Of a stretch of 64,000 nucleotides of DNA, positions 54,993 to 64,000 are shown piece after piece. This DNA is from Ceriagrion tenellum (taxonomy: Eukaryota > Arthropoda > Insecta > Odonata > Coenagrionidae). A program made the translations under genes and the position numbers. A model generated the notes under the pieces. The model was given only the letters and a program-made list of their open reading frames with translations, was not told the origin of the DNA and did not search any database. Numbering within the stretch: the stretch's first letter is position 1; the number at the start of each line of letters is the position of its first letter. The stretch is from positions 191,396,448-191,460,447 of the forward strand of contig OY720632.1 in assembly GCA_963169105.1 (NCBI GenBank). The letters are read 5' to 3'.

Positions 54993-55280
54993 CTCCCCAG
55001 GTACAAAAGCCGTATTAGAGCGGCCAAACAAGCCCCTCCTCAGGGCCAATAACACACTACCCCTCCGCCTAACTTTTGCCTTCCTTGCAGCGCCCAGTTC
55101 TCTCCCTAGGTACAAAAGCCGTATAAGAGCGGCCAATCAAGGCCCTCTTCAGGGCCAATAACACACAACCCCTCCGCCTAACTTTTGCCTCCAGTCTTCA
55201 GCGCCCAGTCCTCTCCCTAGGTTCAAGCCGTATAAGAGCGGCCATTCAAGGCCCTCCTCAGGGCCAATAATAGCGTCTCC
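54993..55280 (+). repeat. Tandem ~110-bp units in the Jockey 5' UTR
   Basis: Three units begin with CTCCC(C/T)AGGT at 54994, 55103 and 55213 and contain AAAAGCCGTATAAGAGCGGCC, then CAGGGCCAATAA, then CTAACTTTTGCC. The third is truncated. Tandem 5' monomers carry internal promoters in some LINEs (mouse L1); a promoter role here is inference. Each unit has a CCAAT word. Confidence 0.75.
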
Positions 55281-55445
55281 TTACACACATCCTTGAATAA
55301 TAGTTCTAAATAATAGTTAATTATAAGTTTTCCCTTGAATTAAATCTTAAATAAATTTCAAATAGGTCTCACACTAATAACCGAGTTCACAGGCCGCCTA
55401 CCGGTATTCCCATCTCAACCAGTGTTCAACTGTGCCTTATAATAC

Positions 55446-57242
55446 TTGGTCGCTTCACGACAAGGCAAGCGTTGTGTGGGCCGCCTAACGGAGCCGGGTC
55501 AAGCCTCACTGGCCCGGCTGGGGGCCAGATGCGGCGATGGCCCACCTACAACTCACCGGCGTGCGCACGGAGGTGTGGACGGGCCGGTTGCGCTCTGGGG
55601 TCGTGAGGACCTCACCCCGAGCAGTAGTCCACTCCGGACACCCCAAACTGCAATCCCCCTCCCCCCAATGGCCCGCATCATCGAGCACCGACTCGGACGC
55701 CTCCACACCGAGGGGCCCCCGGGTAGTTGTGGGTCAACCCTCCCCACGCCCAACGTCATGCCCAGCGATGGGTCCCAGGGGAAAGGCCCCCCTGAGGAAC
55801 TCACCCGTTCTCTCCACGGATGAGGAAGTCATGGCCTTAACCACCCCCCCACCAGTCCAAAGTCCTCATACGTCTCGATCCGTGGCGTCGCCGGATTTCG
55901 AGGTTTTGACCCCCGTCCCTACAGGCCCGTCCGTCGGTGGCCCGACACCGGCGGCTGCAGCCAGCACGCCTACACCTTCCACAAACGGCCCAACACCCTA
56001 CACCCAACAATGGCCGGAAATCTGCATTCATGCCGATCGGGCCGGCACCCCCCACCTTCACCCCCCCTAGCAGGCCACCTTCCCAGATCCCACCCCTCAT
56101 GTCGGTGAACCCGTTCATCGTCGGTCCTCCCCCTGCCCTCTCCCATGGTCCCTTCCTCCCAGTCTTCTCCCTGACCTTCCCACAACCCATCCGGCCTGCG
56201 AAGGTAACCCCGCCCGCACTAGCGAGCACCCCTGGCGAGTGGACGACCCCCACCGGCCGTCGTGCTGGGTCCACGAAGACAGGGCCCCCTCCCTCCAACA
56301 CACGCCCTCCCATCCCTCCGGGTAGGTCCTCTCGTGGGTGTCCATCACCCATCTACCCCCGAACACCACGCAGCCCCAGTTCCGCTCGTGCTGGAAGCAG
56401 GCCTTCCCCAGCCTATCTTCGGCGCGTGTGGACGTGCGCTCGGTCGAGAGGACTGTGAGAGTCCAGCTCTGTGGAAAGGGCCTGGAACTCCTACGCGGTG
56501 GAGAGAATCGTTTGGCCCACTTAGTAGGAGAGCCCATACGGGTCTCTTATCCACAGGGTCCCCGCTCCGCCCCCAAGCATAAAGTCCCTCGGTCTGAATC
56601 CTTTGTCAATAACACATTCTCCTTCGTCGTTAAAGGGGTGGACCATGCGATGCCCGGAGAAGGACATAAGGGACGGCCTGGAGGACCTTGGTGTTCCCGT
56701 CCTCGTCATATGGAGGATCAGAGCCCGGCGGACGAAGAGGCCGAGCACCGTGATGCGGGTCGTCACGGAGCTCCACGCAGAGGACCGTTGCCGGGACAGC
56801 ATACAGCGTGGGGTAAGCCTCTACGGGAAAAGATATCGATGCGAAGCATCTAAGCCCCCCTCCCCCCTTCCCAAGCTAAGCAGTCTCGACGGAGCGATGA
56901 GCGGGCTCGTTGCGGACGCCCTTCCGGTCCACGCCGGGAGAGCGAAGGCACGGTCCGTCAGGCGCGCTGCGCAGACTGCGGCGGTGAGCACAGGGCGGAC
57001 GTTGGGAGTTGTCCCCGACGTCCCCGCGCACCACCCTCGCTCGCCGCGGCCGCCCCAGCCGGGAGCTGCTTCACCTGCTGACGATGGTGCTGACCAACAT
57101 CCACCCAGATCAGCGCCAGGCAGTAGGACGCGTCATCGACGATGCGGCAAAGACCGTACTAGGGATGACAGTCACCCCGCTGTACTCCCGAAGTACGGCT
57201 TTCCCATTGCCCTTCGCCAGCCTCTTCAATCGCGGCCAATGA
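55446..57242 (+). pseudogene. Jockey ORF1, Gag-like with zinc knuckle, frameshifted
   Basis: A Pro-rich N-terminus is followed by a domain with I-R-D-G-L-E-D-L-G-V-P-V (56665) and S-L-Y-G-K-R-Y-R-C-E (56815), the pre-zinc-knuckle domain of Jockey Gag. A CCHC-type motif (R-C-A-D-C-G-G-E-H ... S-C-P, about 56965-57015) lies in a different frame. The last part ends at TGA 57240-57242. At least three frameshifts separate the pieces. ORF1 would bind element RNA. Confidence 0.75.
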
Positions 57243-57264
57243 TAAGTCCAGAGTCTCATTCATT

Positions 57265-60015
57265 AATATTCGCGGTGGCTTGGGCCAAAAGAGGCCCTTG
57301 CTCAAAGAACACATAAGGACAAGGAAGGTCGCCATCATGGGGCTGGTGGAGACCTATCTGCGTCCAAACTCAAGTGTCAACATTTCTGGATTTCAGGAAC
57401 TCAGCACCGCGAGACTTGGCAACACTTCGGGAGGCACCACGCTGTTGATCCGAAACGACATCGCCGCCGTCAGAGAGGATATTCCACTAGATTGCCTCAC
57501 CCCGGGAAATGAAGCGGTTCTCGCCCGGGTCCACATCAAGATGAGGAAGATTCTAATATGTGTGATTTATTCCAGGCCCAACGTGGATCTTCCTTTGAAA
57601 CTCCTTGACCACATATTGGCGTCGTGTCCCACAGCCATCATTATAGGAGATCTTAACGCTAGGAATACATCCTTCAGGGACCAAGTGACTAATGCGAAGG
57701 GGAGGATTCTACAAACCTACCTCCTACAACACTCCCTAACCCGCCTGGACATCCCAACGCCCACCTTCGTGGGCAATGGGTGTTCGTACCCCGACCACGC
57801 TCTGGTAACCGGAAACCTCACGGCACTTTCGGGTGACGTGACGGTTGACGATTGCCTCACCTCCGACCACCTGCCCTTTTCCTTCCCCCTCTACCTTGTG
57901 GATCCTCTCCCTTGCATCGCCATCACACGGCCCGATTACAAAAAGGCTGACTGGGACCAATTCAACCTGAACATTGAGGAAAGAACAAAACACATAGAAG
58001 ATGTGGACATAATGGACCAGGAGGACAATGCACTGAGAACATTAGAAGACGCCTTTAAGGAAGCTGCCGACTGCATCCCGACGAAGACGATCGACCCGAA
58101 GAGGACACCACTACCCAGGGATGTGGTGGATATGATTAAACAAAAGAGGTCAATATACCGGGATTGGGTTAGAACAAAAGACCCCGACCTGAAAACCAAA
58201 TGGAATAGAATGAATGGCCTCATCAGAAGGAAGGTCATTCTCCAGAAGGAAAAAAGTTGGGAAAATGCCTGCAGAACACTGGATTACAGGGACGGCGGCG
58301 CATTCTGGAGAAAATTCAAAATACTGACAGGACAACACAAGGCTAAAATATGCCCGATAGTTGACAATAATGGGGTGCCGATCTTTGATGCTACAGCAAA
58401 AGCTGAGGAATTCCGGAGAGTCCTGTCAGAAATATACACGCCGGCCGAAGATCCCCTCTTCGACGAAGTAAAGAAGGACAGATGCACGCGGGCCGTGCAG
58501 ACGGCAGAAGTCCTATTACGACCATTGCAGACACCAGCCAGGATAGAGGGCGACCCGGTACTCCAACCAATCTCTGCAGAAGAAATGGAGGAAAGCAGGC
58601 CGTGGAAGAACAAGGCACCGGGCGACGACGGAATAACCGCCCTTCATGTTAAAAAAGCCCCTGCTTGTGCCCCACTCCTGATGACAATCTTCAATGCCTT
58701 ACTCTGCATTGGATACTACCCTGATTCCTGGAAAAGGATTACAATGGTAATGATACCTAAGCCAGGAAAGGACAAGAAAAAAGCAGAGAACTACCGGCCC
58801 ATCAGCCTCACTAGTACCATCGGCAAGTGGTTTGAAAGAATAATAACCAGACGGATGAGCACCGTGTTCGAGGCCAATGGTGTCCTGCCCCAACACCAAT
58901 ATGGCTTCCGACCACGTACATGCACCACCGACCCACTGGCACTCCTGACCAGCACCGCCACGGAAGTCATCAACAGGAACAGATATGCCGCAGCACTGTT
59001 CCTGGTAATCGAACGAGCATTCGACAGTGTATGGCATGATGGGCTGATGTGCAAGATGGCTAAACTCCCAGGGGTGGGTGCAAACCTGCTACGCATCATA
59101 AACTGCTTCATCAGGGACAGAAACGCAAGGGTAAGAGTGGCATCAAACCACTCTGCGCTCTTCCCCCTCAAAGCTGGTGTCCCCCAAGGCACCGTGCTAC
59201 CCCCCCTGCTGTTCACCCTGTACTGTCATGACATGCCGATTGACGGCAGAGCAAGAGGCGCGGTCACTCTATGCCAATATGCAGACGACACCGCGATATG
59301 GTGCGCAGGGAATTCCGCCCGGACGGCCACAAATAACCTCCAGAAGACGGCAAAGCGATTGGAGAAATGGTTCACCATATGGAGAATGCGACCAAATGCA
59401 AGCAAGTCGCAACTACTCATCGCCAAACCACTTGGAAGCAAACACGATGGTTGCAGACTAAGACTATGGAACCAGTGGATAAAGGACACAGATACAGCGA
59501 CGTACCTCGGGACACTAATCGATCGACACTTTACTTTCAGGAAGCACGTGAGGAACGTGGTCGCAAGGTGTAGTAGGCGAAGTAACCTGATCAGGGCAGT
59601 CCGCGCAGGGGGGCGGGGAGTCTCGGCAAGGTGCGGCCTGCTCCTATACAGGTCGTTCATACGGCCAGTCATGGAGTACGCCGCGCTGGCCATTCTCCCG
59701 CTTCGACAAACTTTAAAGTCGTACGCCACCCTTGAGCGAAGGATTCTCAGGCAGACCTTCGACCTGCACCCATTGACCCGTTCCCGCACCGTATATGACC
59801 TCACTAATAATGAACCTCTGCTTCACAGGTTGTGCCGCCTACGCTGCGACGGGACAAGGAGGATAGCGGAAAACAACAATGACGCTTCTGGACTCCATCA
59901 TTGGCACAGCAGGTGGTCCACTGCCCAGAAAGCCAAAGAAAAAGCTATACTCCACTCCAAGATTCATCACGGACCATCTACATCTTTACCACCCGGATGT
60001 CACGCTGCCGCCTAA
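57265..60015 (+). CDS. Jockey ORF2: endonuclease and reverse transcriptase
   Basis: An open frame of about 916 codons. Endonuclease: I-N-I-R-G-G at 57262-57279, the catalytic Glu in G-L-V-E-T-Y-L, G-D-L-N-A near 57646 and S-D-H-L-P near 57862, all intact. Reverse transcriptase: A-P-G-D-D-G-I, N-Y-R-P-I-S-L-T-S, G-F-R-P-R-T, G-V-P-Q-G-T-V-L, and Y-A-D-D-T at 59278. Motif A reads F-L-V-I-E-R-A-F-D: the catalytic Asp (residue about 576, GTA codon at 59005-59007) is Val, so polymerase activity is probably lost. No ATG precedes the endonuclease in this frame. An ATG at 57239 overlapping the ORF1 stop is one base out of frame. Confidence 0.85.
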   Translation, partial: NIRGGLGQKRPLLKEHIRTRKVAIMGLVETYLRPNSSVNISGFQELSTARLGNTSGGTTLLIRNDIAAVREDIPLDCLTPGNEAVLARVHIKMRKILICVIYSRPNVDLPLKLLDHILASCPTAIIIGDLNARNTSFRDQVTNAKGRILQTYLLQHSLTRLDIPTPTFVGNGCSYPDHALVTGNLTALSGDVTVDDCLTSDHLPFSFPLYLVDPLPCIAITRPDYKKADWDQFNLNIEERTKHIEDVDIMDQEDNALRTLEDAFKEAADCIPTKTIDPKRTPLPRDVVDMIKQKRSIYRDWVRTKDPDLKTKWNRMNGLIRRKVILQKEKSWENACRTLDYRDGGAFWRKFKILTGQHKAKICPIVDNNGVPIFDATAKAEEFRRVLSEIYTPAEDPLFDEVKKDRCTRAVQTAEVLLRPLQTPARIEGDPVLQPISAEEMEESRPWKNKAPGDDGITALHVKKAPACAPLLMTIFNALLCIGYYPDSWKRITMVMIPKPGKDKKKAENYRPISLTSTIGKWFERIITRRMSTVFEANGVLPQHQYGFRPRTCTTDPLALLTSTATEVINRNRYAAALFLVIERAFDSVWHDGLMCKMAKLPGVGANLLRIINCFIRDRNARVRVASNHSALFPLKAGVPQGTVLPPLLFTLYCHDMPIDGRARGAVTLCQYADDTAIWCAGNSARTATNNLQKTAKRLEKWFTIWRMRPNASKSQLLIAKPLGSKHDGCRLRLWNQWIKDTDTATYLGTLIDRHFTFRKHVRNVVARCSRRSNLIRAVRAGGRGVSARCGLLLYRSFIRPVMEYAALAILPLRQTLKSYATLERRILRQTFDLHPLTRSRTVYDLTNNEPLLHRLCRLRCDGTRRIAENNNDASGLHHWHSRWSTAQKAKEKAILHSKIHHGPSTSLPPGCHAAA

Positions 60016-60444
60016 CACCATCAGGCCAACGGTTCCCGCACCCGCGCAGCTTACAATCACCCCAGGTTTTCCTCTACGCCCCAAGAAACCAAGAAAGAAA
60101 AGAAAGAGGAAGAAAGAGTCGGCGTCCTCCACAATGGCCCCCCCCCAGCAACCCTCGCCCCAAGTGACTCTCCCCCAGTGATACCCATATTTATTTATTA
60201 ATCTCCCCCACCTCCCCAGTGACGTTGTCTATTTATTATTACCAGAGACATATATCTCGTGTTGGACAATTTCATAGTTTAATCCTGTTGTTACCCGATC
60301 ACTGATCACCAGTGACATTGTTTATTTATTTATTTATTACCAGAGACATATATTATTTATACAGAGACATATTCAGTGTTAACTTTTTAAAATATCTACG
60401 GTTTGTTGTTTCTTTTGTGCTGTTTTGTTTTATATTGTTATGTT

Positions 60445-60745
60445 AAGTTTGTGGCCTGGCGGTGGTTTTAGCGGGTTTCCCACCGTCCTAGGGCGAATGC
60501 CGGGCCAATATCTTCCCGCACCAGTGTAAATTTTCCAGTGATTTCCCTGAAGAGGCGACAGCCTAAAGCGGGGTCCACACCGTTGTTTTTGTTAATATTT
60601 TGTATTGTTTGGTGTGGAAATAACTTATTTTGACTTGACTTGAACCGAATTGTTACACGGACCTGAGGAAGCCAGCAGGACAGCCGGCGAGATATTGTCC
60701 TCAACATAAACGAACGCGGAAAACCCGAAAGAAGGAATCAACCTC
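60445..60745 (+). repeat. Element 3'-end-like sequence beside the insertion border
   Basis: 60485-60590 is shared with 42275-42460 (AGGGCGAATGCC(G/A)GGCCA and the AAGAGG...GGGG block). Then comes a degraded ribozyme-like stretch near 60662-60705 (CCTGAGGAAGCCAGC...AGCCGGCGAGATATTGTC) and the inverted word that borders the insertion. I read this as a PLE-like terminus attached to an unidentified 3' UTR. Confidence 0.4.
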
Positions 60746-60756
60746 AGATTCACGGA

Positions 60757-61157
60757 AGGTTAATGCCTTTGTGCCATTTCTGTAAACTAAGTTTATAGAC
60801 CTGTCTTCTTCATGGAGAAAACTGTGATAGGACTCACGTACCTAGACATGCTTCAAAACTGGTTATTTCTCCTACTGGAAGATGATTTAGATGACTTAAT
60901 CTTCATGCAAGATTGTGCCCCACCGGTGGCCTCCCAGGACACCAGACCTCACTCCCTGGGGTTTTTATCTGTGGGGATACGTAAAAGACACGTGTTTTTG
61001 TCCCTCCTATGCCAGACACTCTTCAATATCTGCGACATCGAATTGTTGAAGCTGTGATCGCGATAACTAGAGACCAGCTGATTCGTGTGTGGCAAGAAAT
61101 GAGCCACCGTTTTGATATTTGTCGTATAACACATGGTGCTCATATTGAGTGCATAAA
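60757..61157 (+). pseudogene. Mariner/Tc transposase, second half
   Basis: Directly after the duplicated 11 bp the frame resumes V-N-A-F, and pieces across frames give F-M-E-K-T, F-M-Q-D-C-A-P-P, T-P-D-L-T-P-W-G-F-Y-L-W-G-Y-V-K-D. The second catalytic Asp (M-Q-D) is present; in the third motif active enzymes have P-x-D-F where this has W-G-F, so the third Asp is lost. Several stops. The right terminal repeat begins at 61158. Confidence 0.75.
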
Positions 61158-61259
61158 AAATTGAACTTTTCTCTGTCCAGGAACGTTGGATTTATGTTTC
61201 TATCTTTAGTAGTTTGTAAGAAATAAATGTTTGAAATATGCTCCTTCTTTGTGAATAAC

Positions 61260-61870
61260 CCTGTATATTCATGACCTTACCGTTCAATTTAACGTAGTCC
61301 ACTTCTGTAACTAGAAAGACGATATCAATTATCGTAGTCAAAATGTCTGATTTCCATCACACGAGCTAATGAGCACATACACATACATTCCTAAAACTGG
61401 TATAAATGGTAATTCATACTTCTGCATTCCTGCGATCACAACTGACTCATTTTCGTAGCACGTGACATCTCTTAAGGAAACCTTCATGTTCCTACAGAAG
61501 CTACATGCAAGGTACTTGTAATCTTGGGGACTTACATTATGGCACAAACATACATTGTAACGCACTCAAATAACTGAAAATTATTAACCATTACCCACAT
61601 TTTCACGTAGTTGAATGTTGCCGTAGTCAACTGCGAGAGCTCTCAATATGGCGTCGGTAGCGGGGATCCTGTCGATAAGGAATCCTTGCCGTCGGCAGGA
61701 AACTGATCGGTACGGAACCGACAATATGCAGAATGACGCCCCAGACGTATACAGTCGCCCAGAAATTTTTTGCCACCAAGGCCGAAACAAGAGATAAAGA
61801 TAATTCTTTTAGTAAGACTCATCATCACTATTCTAGAAAATATTTTATATCCGGAGTTGGAAATGAAATC
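61260..61870. other. No gene seen
   Basis: AT-rich with chance frames only. Confidence 0.4.
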
Positions 61871-61873
61871 GGG

Positions 61874-62447
61874 CTTAAGGTAGTGCGAGCGAGATAGTTC
61901 CCTAATCATGATAGAAACCATATTCGAATTATAAGTTTTATTTTCACCAGCTGTTAGAAACACGAATTAAATATTGCATTATTAATGGTGCAATAATATA
62001 GTTTTATACGACAGAAATTGTAAGTAAACAAATGAAACTATCCAAATAAGTCTTACCGAATAACTCGACTCAACTTTTTTTCGCGCGGTGCGTTTGAAAC
62101 TCCGTCAAAACGAAAGGTTTATTGCGATCCCGAAGAATTTACTGCGGTGGCAATATGATTAATTTTCAAAAACAGTTGAGAAAACACACAAACTACACAC
62201 TGTTGATTTTTTGACGAGATCTAAGTGCATGAAATGCCTCATTTTTAATATAATGTCTCTCTGGAATGCATAACTTCCCATTTCCCATGTAAAATGGCTG
62301 GTATTTTCTGGCCAATATCTCGGAAAGTTACGTGGTAGGGGTTGAATGTTTTGTGTCAATGGAAGGGTGATACATTTTTCTTTAAAATAAGACGAAATTC
62401 ATTGATTTCTGCGTAAAATGATATTTCGTTCAAACTACCTTCATGAA
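61874..62447 (+). mobile_element. ~565-bp MITE family, copy D
   Basis: Left end TTAAGGTAGTGCGAGCGAGA at 61874, right end CGTTCAAACTACCTT near 62442. Conserved interior words as in copies A to C. Same orientation as A and B. Confidence 0.75.
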
Positions 62448-63330
62448 CAGAAAACTTCCTTCTGGAAGCTGCGAACCACAGCTCTTCCCATCGCGACGCA
62501 ATGACGCTAATCAGAAGGCCATGGTCTTACGAGTAATCCTCACTCATGACATCAATCTCCCGTAGGCATTCGCGTTAGGCGCCGGATGCAGACATTTTAT
62601 GATGGAAAATAATTTTATTCCTTCCGTGGGTCTTATTTGTTCGCAATCACGGTTATATTTCGCATAGATCCAGTCACACCGCTTATTTTTGGAGAAATGG
62701 AGCGTAGTAATCGTAAACTTGCAAAAAGGGCAACTAGTACAGAAATTGTAAATTATATTAAATATAAAGACACTGTGTCCCCTTCTTGCCTCATAAGTTT
62801 GTGAGTGTAATCTGTCCGTTAAGTTCTTCACTTGCAAACAACTGACGCTTAATTATGATTATGCACAATTTTAGTGAATTATTGACAAGCAGAGATAATT
62901 ACTGTGCCAAAATACACTAAGGAAGATTATCCACACATATGAGGTGAGAGATGGCTCTTGTTTCGTCGGTAACAATATTTTATGGTTTATTTAGACCAAA
63001 ACACCTCTTACAGCTTATTTACTCCATATTTTTAAGTTCAAAGTCAGCGTCATCTTAAACGATAATTATTTTACACTGAACAACGCTAAAGACTGTTGGT
63101 TACTCAATGATGAAAGGCAGTGCTACGATGCGTCGAGCCCGACCCAAAATGGAGAAATCAGAGTGCATTATGGGATCGTGTCATGACGATATAAGAACCT
63201 TGGAATCAAGATCTAAGTAATTTCCTCCTGGTTTAAGCATATTCTTGGAAATAAGAATCGAGCATGGTACCTGTTCACGACTAATCCGAATGAACACACT
63301 CGATGCACTTACACCGAGCGATATCGACAT
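62448..63330. other. No gene seen
   Basis: AT-rich with chance frames only. Confidence 0.4.
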
Positions 63331-63335
63331 TCTAA

Positions 63336-63976
63336 GGGCCGTATTCATAGTCGTTCCCTGGGTGTCCCCCAGGTGTGGGGGAACCCCTTGGCTCAGAAAT
63401 GGTATCCATAGTCGTTACCCAGGGGACTGCCGTCCCCCAACTCTCCCCTAGGCCGTCGATTTCCTGGGTAAGGCACGAAGCTTACTCAAAGCTCCCCTAA
63501 CGCAGTACTGCTGCCCACACGCGGGTCGAATTGATACTACTGTACTAAAGGCAGTACACGATAATATCAACAACTTTCCGTAGTAAAGTCTTTTTTACAA
63601 ACACAGGTACTTATTGAACCATCCTCAAATTCCTCACCATTCATATTACATAAATATTTCAGTAATATTGTGAAGAAACATTCTCTCATATTCCTTCAAT
63701 CATCTTTCCAGCATCGTGTAACAGTATACTACTTTATTGTTTATAGCGTGCTTAGTTACGGTGAAAAATGAGCGTAGAAAACATCCAGAACCATACAGCG
63801 GAACTTTTCATACATATTTTTCCACGGGATTGTTGCCACATCTCTTACCCAGGCGTCCCCTGGCTGGGTGGTACCCAGGTAAGGTATATGAATCGCTCAG
63901 CGTAGGGGACCCCTAGGTGTTACCTGGCTAGGGGATACCCAGGTAACCCCTCGGAATACGACTATGAATACGGGCA
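63336..63976. mobile_element. ~640-bp Harbinger-like MITE
   Basis: Terminal inverted repeats start GGGCCGTATTCATAGTCG at 63336 and, from the right end, GCCCGTATTCATAGTCG (63975 inward). Both sides carry TAA (63333-63335 and 63977-63979), matching the 3-bp duplication of PIF/Harbinger elements. The outer 150 bp at each end are filled with CCCAGG, CCCCTAGG and GGGGAC words; the middle is AT-rich and non-coding. Confidence 0.75.
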
Positions 63977-64000
63977 TAAGGCTCTCATACGTCGTGACCA

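Larger units (their letters stand above)
54993..60440 (+). mobile_element. Jockey-type non-LTR retrotransposon, nearly full length
   Basis: 5' UTR with 110-bp tandem units (54993-55280), ORF1 (55446-57242, broken), ORF2 (57265-60015, open), and a 3' UTR with TTTATTTATTTATT runs and a repeated ACCAGAGACATATAT phrase (60240 and 60340). The 5' end joins PLE sequence at about 54993. It is the best-preserved LINE in the window and probably the most recent. Confidence 0.85.
54477..60745. mobile_element. Insertion inside the mariner/Tc element (PLE and Jockey sequence)
   Basis: Flanked by an 11-bp direct repeat, AGATTCACGGA, at 54466-54476 and 60746-60756. Removing the insert and one repeat restores the transposase reading frame at the junction, so this is the true boundary. 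Both inner ends carry the same word inverted: AGGTTGATTCCTTCTTTCGG near 54511 and its inverse ending at 60744. Inside are a minus-strand PLE fragment, a Jockey element and, next to the right end, a short plus-strand PLE-like end. Confidence 0.8.
53768..61258 (+). mobile_element. Mariner/Tc element split by a 6.27-kb nested insertion
   Basis: Terminal inverted repeats of about 95 bp: the left (53772-53866) contains TTCAAACATTTATTTCTT and TTCCTGGACAGAGAAAAGTT, and the right (61158-61252) is its inverse. TA borders both ends. The transposase starts at 53936 and resumes after the insertion. Without the insertion the element would be about 1.2 kb, normal for this superfamily. Confidence 0.85.

Noticed and set aside
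55537..56582. Several long overlapping frames as separate genes
   Set aside because: They come from high GC content in the Jockey ORF1 region; only the pieces with Gag motifs are meaningful.

Overview
This looks like a repeat-dominated stretch of an arthropod nuclear genome, most likely an insect; I cannot name the species. The evidence is its mix of eukaryotic elements: Penelope-like elements (PLEs) with a GIY-YIG domain and hammerhead-ribozyme motifs, CR1/Jockey-type non-LTR elements, CsRn1-type Ty3/Gypsy elements, mariner/Tc, hAT-like and Harbinger-like DNA elements, tRNA-derived SINEs and many MITEs. I found no convincing host gene, true tRNA, rRNA, operon or CRISPR array. Nearly every long reading frame belongs to a mobile element, and nearly all are broken.

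Layout. 1-10 kb: 3' ends of PLEs, inverted ribozyme-bearing palindromes, a LINE reverse-transcriptase fragment split by one such palindrome, and MITEs (two copies of a ~565-bp family, one copy of a ~620-bp family). 10.9-14.6 kb: a CR1-like LINE with PHD-finger ORF1 and broken ORF2, followed by the cleanest paired hammerhead palindrome. 16.6-22.6 kb: a DNA element encoding a full-length but broken transposase-like protein of a family I cannot classify; a short deleted derivative of the same element lies next to it in inverted orientation. 23-32 kb: a SINE, a PLE with its 3' end, MITEs, two LINE 3' ends and a CpG-rich patch. 33.7-37.7 kb: a 168-bp hAT-like MITE and a second CR1-like LINE interrupted by a SINE. 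37.7-44 kb: MITEs, inverted PLE fragments and a pipsqueak-type HTH fragment. 44.4-52.2 kb: two CsRn1-type Gypsy elements on the minus strand. 53.8-61.3 kb: a mariner/Tc element split by a 6.27-kb insertion made of a PLE fragment plus a nearly complete Jockey element with an open 911-codon ORF2. 61.9-64 kb: a fourth copy of the ~565-bp MITE and a Harbinger-like MITE.

How the pieces relate. The PLE copies share one 3' architecture: GIY-YIG coding end, C-rich spacer, hammerhead-like motif, short tail. Several short palindromes are two such ends joined head to head. Both Gypsy LTRs carry a tRNA-like stretch at the far 5' side of U3, upstream of a TATA box. The nesting gives a relative order: mariner/Tc first, then the insertion carrying PLE and Jockey sequence; a LINE first, then the SINE inside it. 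The best leads are the unclassified transposase element with its derivative (18.96-22.56 and 16.6-17.35 kb) and the tRNA-like U3 regions at 48.5 and 52.1 kb.
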